In this document: piece by piece, positions 56,987 to 57,025 of the stretch
How positions within the stretch are numbered: position 1 is the stretch's first letter
Layout: each line of letters begins with the position of its first letter
From: Sphingobium sp. KCTC 72723
GTDB lineage: Bacteria > Pseudomonadota > Alphaproteobacteria > Sphingomonadales > Sphingomonadaceae
Assembly: GCF_014280435.1 (NCBI RefSeq)
Contig: NZ_CP060389.1
Coordinates: 1-57,025 of the forward strand
Length of the DNA: 57,025 nt
Reading direction: 5' to 3'
The notes under the pieces: model-generated
Seen by the model: the letters and a program-made list of their open reading frames with translations, nothing else
Told to the model about the DNA's origin: nothing
The model's database searches: none
Position numbers and translations under genes: made by a program

Positions 56987-57025
56987 ATGGGAACTATGCC
57001 ATCAAAACCGCGCGAGGAGTTTGCC
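56987..57025 (+). CDS. Start of a gene divergent from lysR, cut by window end
   Basis: ATG 56987 with AAGGAGATCGCC just upstream; only MGTMPSKPREEFA is visible. The strong ribosome site and the divergent LysR partner support a real gene. Identity cannot be told. Confidence 0.55.
   Translation, partial: MGTMPSKPREEFA

Noticed and set aside
1..57025. CRISPR arrays, rRNA and tRNA genes
   Set aside because: No regularly spaced identical repeats with unique spacers, no rRNA-like stretch and no tRNA cloverleaf with TTCGA arm was found by eye.

Overview
Organism and type of DNA. The window is GC-rich and dense in ATGA-type overlapping genes. Its proteins look alphaproteobacterial, most like Sphingomonadaceae (Sphingobium/Novosphingobium type); this is inferred from protein style, as no rRNA or other taxonomic marker is present. 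Most of it is accessory DNA: a conjugative plasmid or integrative conjugative element (about 13.9-55.9 kb) flanked by more ordinary cargo.

Layout. (1) 0-13 kb: the end of a dissolved-inorganic-carbon transporter operon (dabB-dabA), a three-gene export-like cassette whose ABC protein has lost every ATPase motif, an OxyR-like LysR regulator, a YciA-like thioesterase, a lone bioD with an AT-rich 3' half, a decayed integrase whose catalytic Tyr codon is now TAG, and a Tat-exported beta-carbonic anhydrase with a DUF2490 partner. (2) 13-16.6 kb: Tn3/IS debris, higBA, then a coupled operon fitAB-unknown-unknown-serine recombinase. (3) 16.7-22.8 kb: ssb behind a long hairpin, an iteron-like cluster, a parA pair, small unknown genes, a predicted oriT with an IncP-type nick sequence at 20170/20171, mobC and a MOBP relaxase. 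(4) 22.8-29.3 kb: a 6.5-kb chromate and cobalt/nickel resistance island bounded by 38-bp Tn3-like inverted repeats, with no intact transposase. (5) 29.3-42.9 kb: a complete minus-strand VirB/VirD4 type IV secretion operon with three tandem VirB2-like pilins, an EexN-like exclusion lipoprotein and a VirB1 fused to an M15-like peptidase domain. (6) 43-48.3 kb: small regulators, a winged-helix replication-initiator candidate, a CHC2/Toprim primase, an HNH-like membrane protein and a second ssb. (7) 48.3-55.9 kb: ardC, small unknowns, a large ParB-like protein, DUF6884-like and other unknown proteins, and a zeta toxin. (8) 55.9-57 kb: a LysR gene divergent from a gene cut by the window edge.

How it works together. 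The nick sequence predicts that the minus strand is transferred and that positions below 20170 enter first. The ssb/parA side is then leading and the relaxase/T4SS side lags. If the element closes into a circle near 13.9/55.9 kb, the zeta toxin, parB and ardC are also leading, and all of these genes lie on the plus strand, so the incoming strand is their template.

The most notable signal is a ~235-bp leader present twice, directly before ardC and before parB. It holds a long stem whose arms differ between the copies but stay perfectly paired (covariation). A different 22-bp hairpin precedes ssb. I propose these are structured, possibly single-stranded-DNA (Frpo-like), promoters or RNA leaders for early expression in the recipient. 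That is inference. The paired sequences themselves are seen directly.
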